Positions 63,671 to 64,000 of a stretch of DNA of 64,000 nucleotides are shown here, in pieces (the first letter of the stretch is position 1; each line of letters opens with the position of its first letter). Both the position numbers and the translations under genes were made by a program. This DNA comes from JBBATK01 sp044224515 (GTDB lineage: Bacteria > Bacteroidota > Ignavibacteria > Kapaibacteriales > NICIL-2). The notes below the pieces were generated by a model, which made no database searches, was not told the origin of the DNA, and was given only the letters and a program-made list of their open reading frames with translations. The stretch is from contig JBGAKH010000010.1 in NCBI GenBank assembly GCA_044224515.1, positions 62,001 through 126,000 of the forward strand, in the 5' to 3' direction.

Positions 63671-64000
63671 ATGAACTCAAACACCTCAACACTTAGTGCA
63701 CCCGGTTTTGTTCAAACACGCTCCTCAATCTCGAGCGGCGTTCTAGGCATGATCTTCCTGCTCACAACCGAAACAATGTTGTTTGCAGCATTTATTAGCG
63801 CATACATTGTTAATCGTGCATCCATTCCTCAATGGCAACCTGCCAACCAACCTCGTTTGCCCATTGAGATAACTGGTCTCAACACTGTCATTCTCTTGGT
63901 CAGTGGGCTGGCCCTCTGGATGTTCATAAAGAAATTTCGAAGTACTCAGACTAGGTCATCCTCTTCTTCGCTACTACTTCTGAGCATGGCTCTGGGAGTT
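63671..64000 (+). CDS. Second cytochrome c oxidase subunit III-like protein (partial)
   Basis: ATG 63671 starts four bases after the subunit IV stop codon; the gene runs off the right edge with 110 codons visible. The segment GVLGMIFLLTTETMLFAAFISAYIV matches the first helix of subunit III with its conserved Glu, and LNTVILLVSGLALWMF the second. In the visible part it is more divergent from consensus than the coxC product. Several FCB genomes carry two subunit-III-like genes in the oxidase operon, so this probably belongs to the same complex. Confidence 0.85.
   Translation, partial: MNSNTSTLSAPGFVQTRSSISSGVLGMIFLLTTETMLFAAFISAYIVNRASIPQWQPANQPRLPIEITGLNTVILLVSGLALWMFIKKFRSTQTRSSSSSLLLLSMALGV

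Overview
The window looks like a chromosomal segment of a Gram-negative, aerobic bacterium of the Bacteroidota/Chlorobiota side of the FCB group, perhaps an Ignavibacteria- or Kapabacteria-like lineage (inference). The reasons are: five secreted proteins that end in a type IX secretion (T9SS) type-A-like sorting domain; a DUF1800/DUF1501 pair; a TonB-dependent receptor with an N-terminal carboxypeptidase-like domain; OmpA and TamB-like envelope proteins; mostly weak or absent Shine-Dalgarno sequences; and a haem-copper oxidase operon with a FCB-like layout. I see no rRNA, tRNA, CRISPR array, prophage or intact insertion sequence.

Layout. 0-9 kb: end of a CADD-family gene, clpS, an unknown membrane protein, a giant TamB-like protein and a gingipain-fold T9SS cargo. 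9.4-18.5 kb: DUF1800 + DUF1501 operon, an unknown secreted protein, a secreted esterase, a DinB-family protein and a beta-propeller T9SS cargo. 18.6-23.8 kb (all minus): metK, two lipoproteins, a sugar nucleotidyltransferase and a FemAB/GNAT-like transferase. 24-28 kb: persulfide-dioxygenase-like protein with rhodanese domains and a large Asp-box T9SS cargo. 28.4-35 kb (minus): a small operon ending in an OmpA lipoprotein, then TrmB-like methyltransferase, GDPD, fmt and an M16 peptidase. 35.2-43.9 kb: a hybrid kinase with a cyclic-nucleotide-binding-like input domain, a possible structured RNA, a pentapeptide protein, a TonB receptor, a LytS/LytTR pair and a SUI1 protein. 43.9-58.5 kb is accessory in character: two related ~500-aa helical proteins, a hairpin-dense stretch, an APC permease, several secreted proteins of unknown role, and a secreted protein whose architecture resembles the N-terminal module of animal large lipid transfer proteins (vitellogenin/MTP). 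59.5-64 kb: aerobic terminal oxidase operon (membrane cytochrome c, coxB, coxA, coxC, subunit IV, and a second subunit-III-like gene cut by the window end).

The genes together describe a respiring cell that invests heavily in its outer surface: outer-membrane lipid transport (TamB), TonB import, T9SS export of hydrolases and adhesin-like propellers, and two-component sensing. The most unusual item is the vitellogenin/MTP-like protein at 55.3-57.2 kb with two secreted unknowns directly upstream; next are a candidate minus-strand ncRNA at 37.5-37.7 kb and a recurring class of short hairpins with three-base loops.
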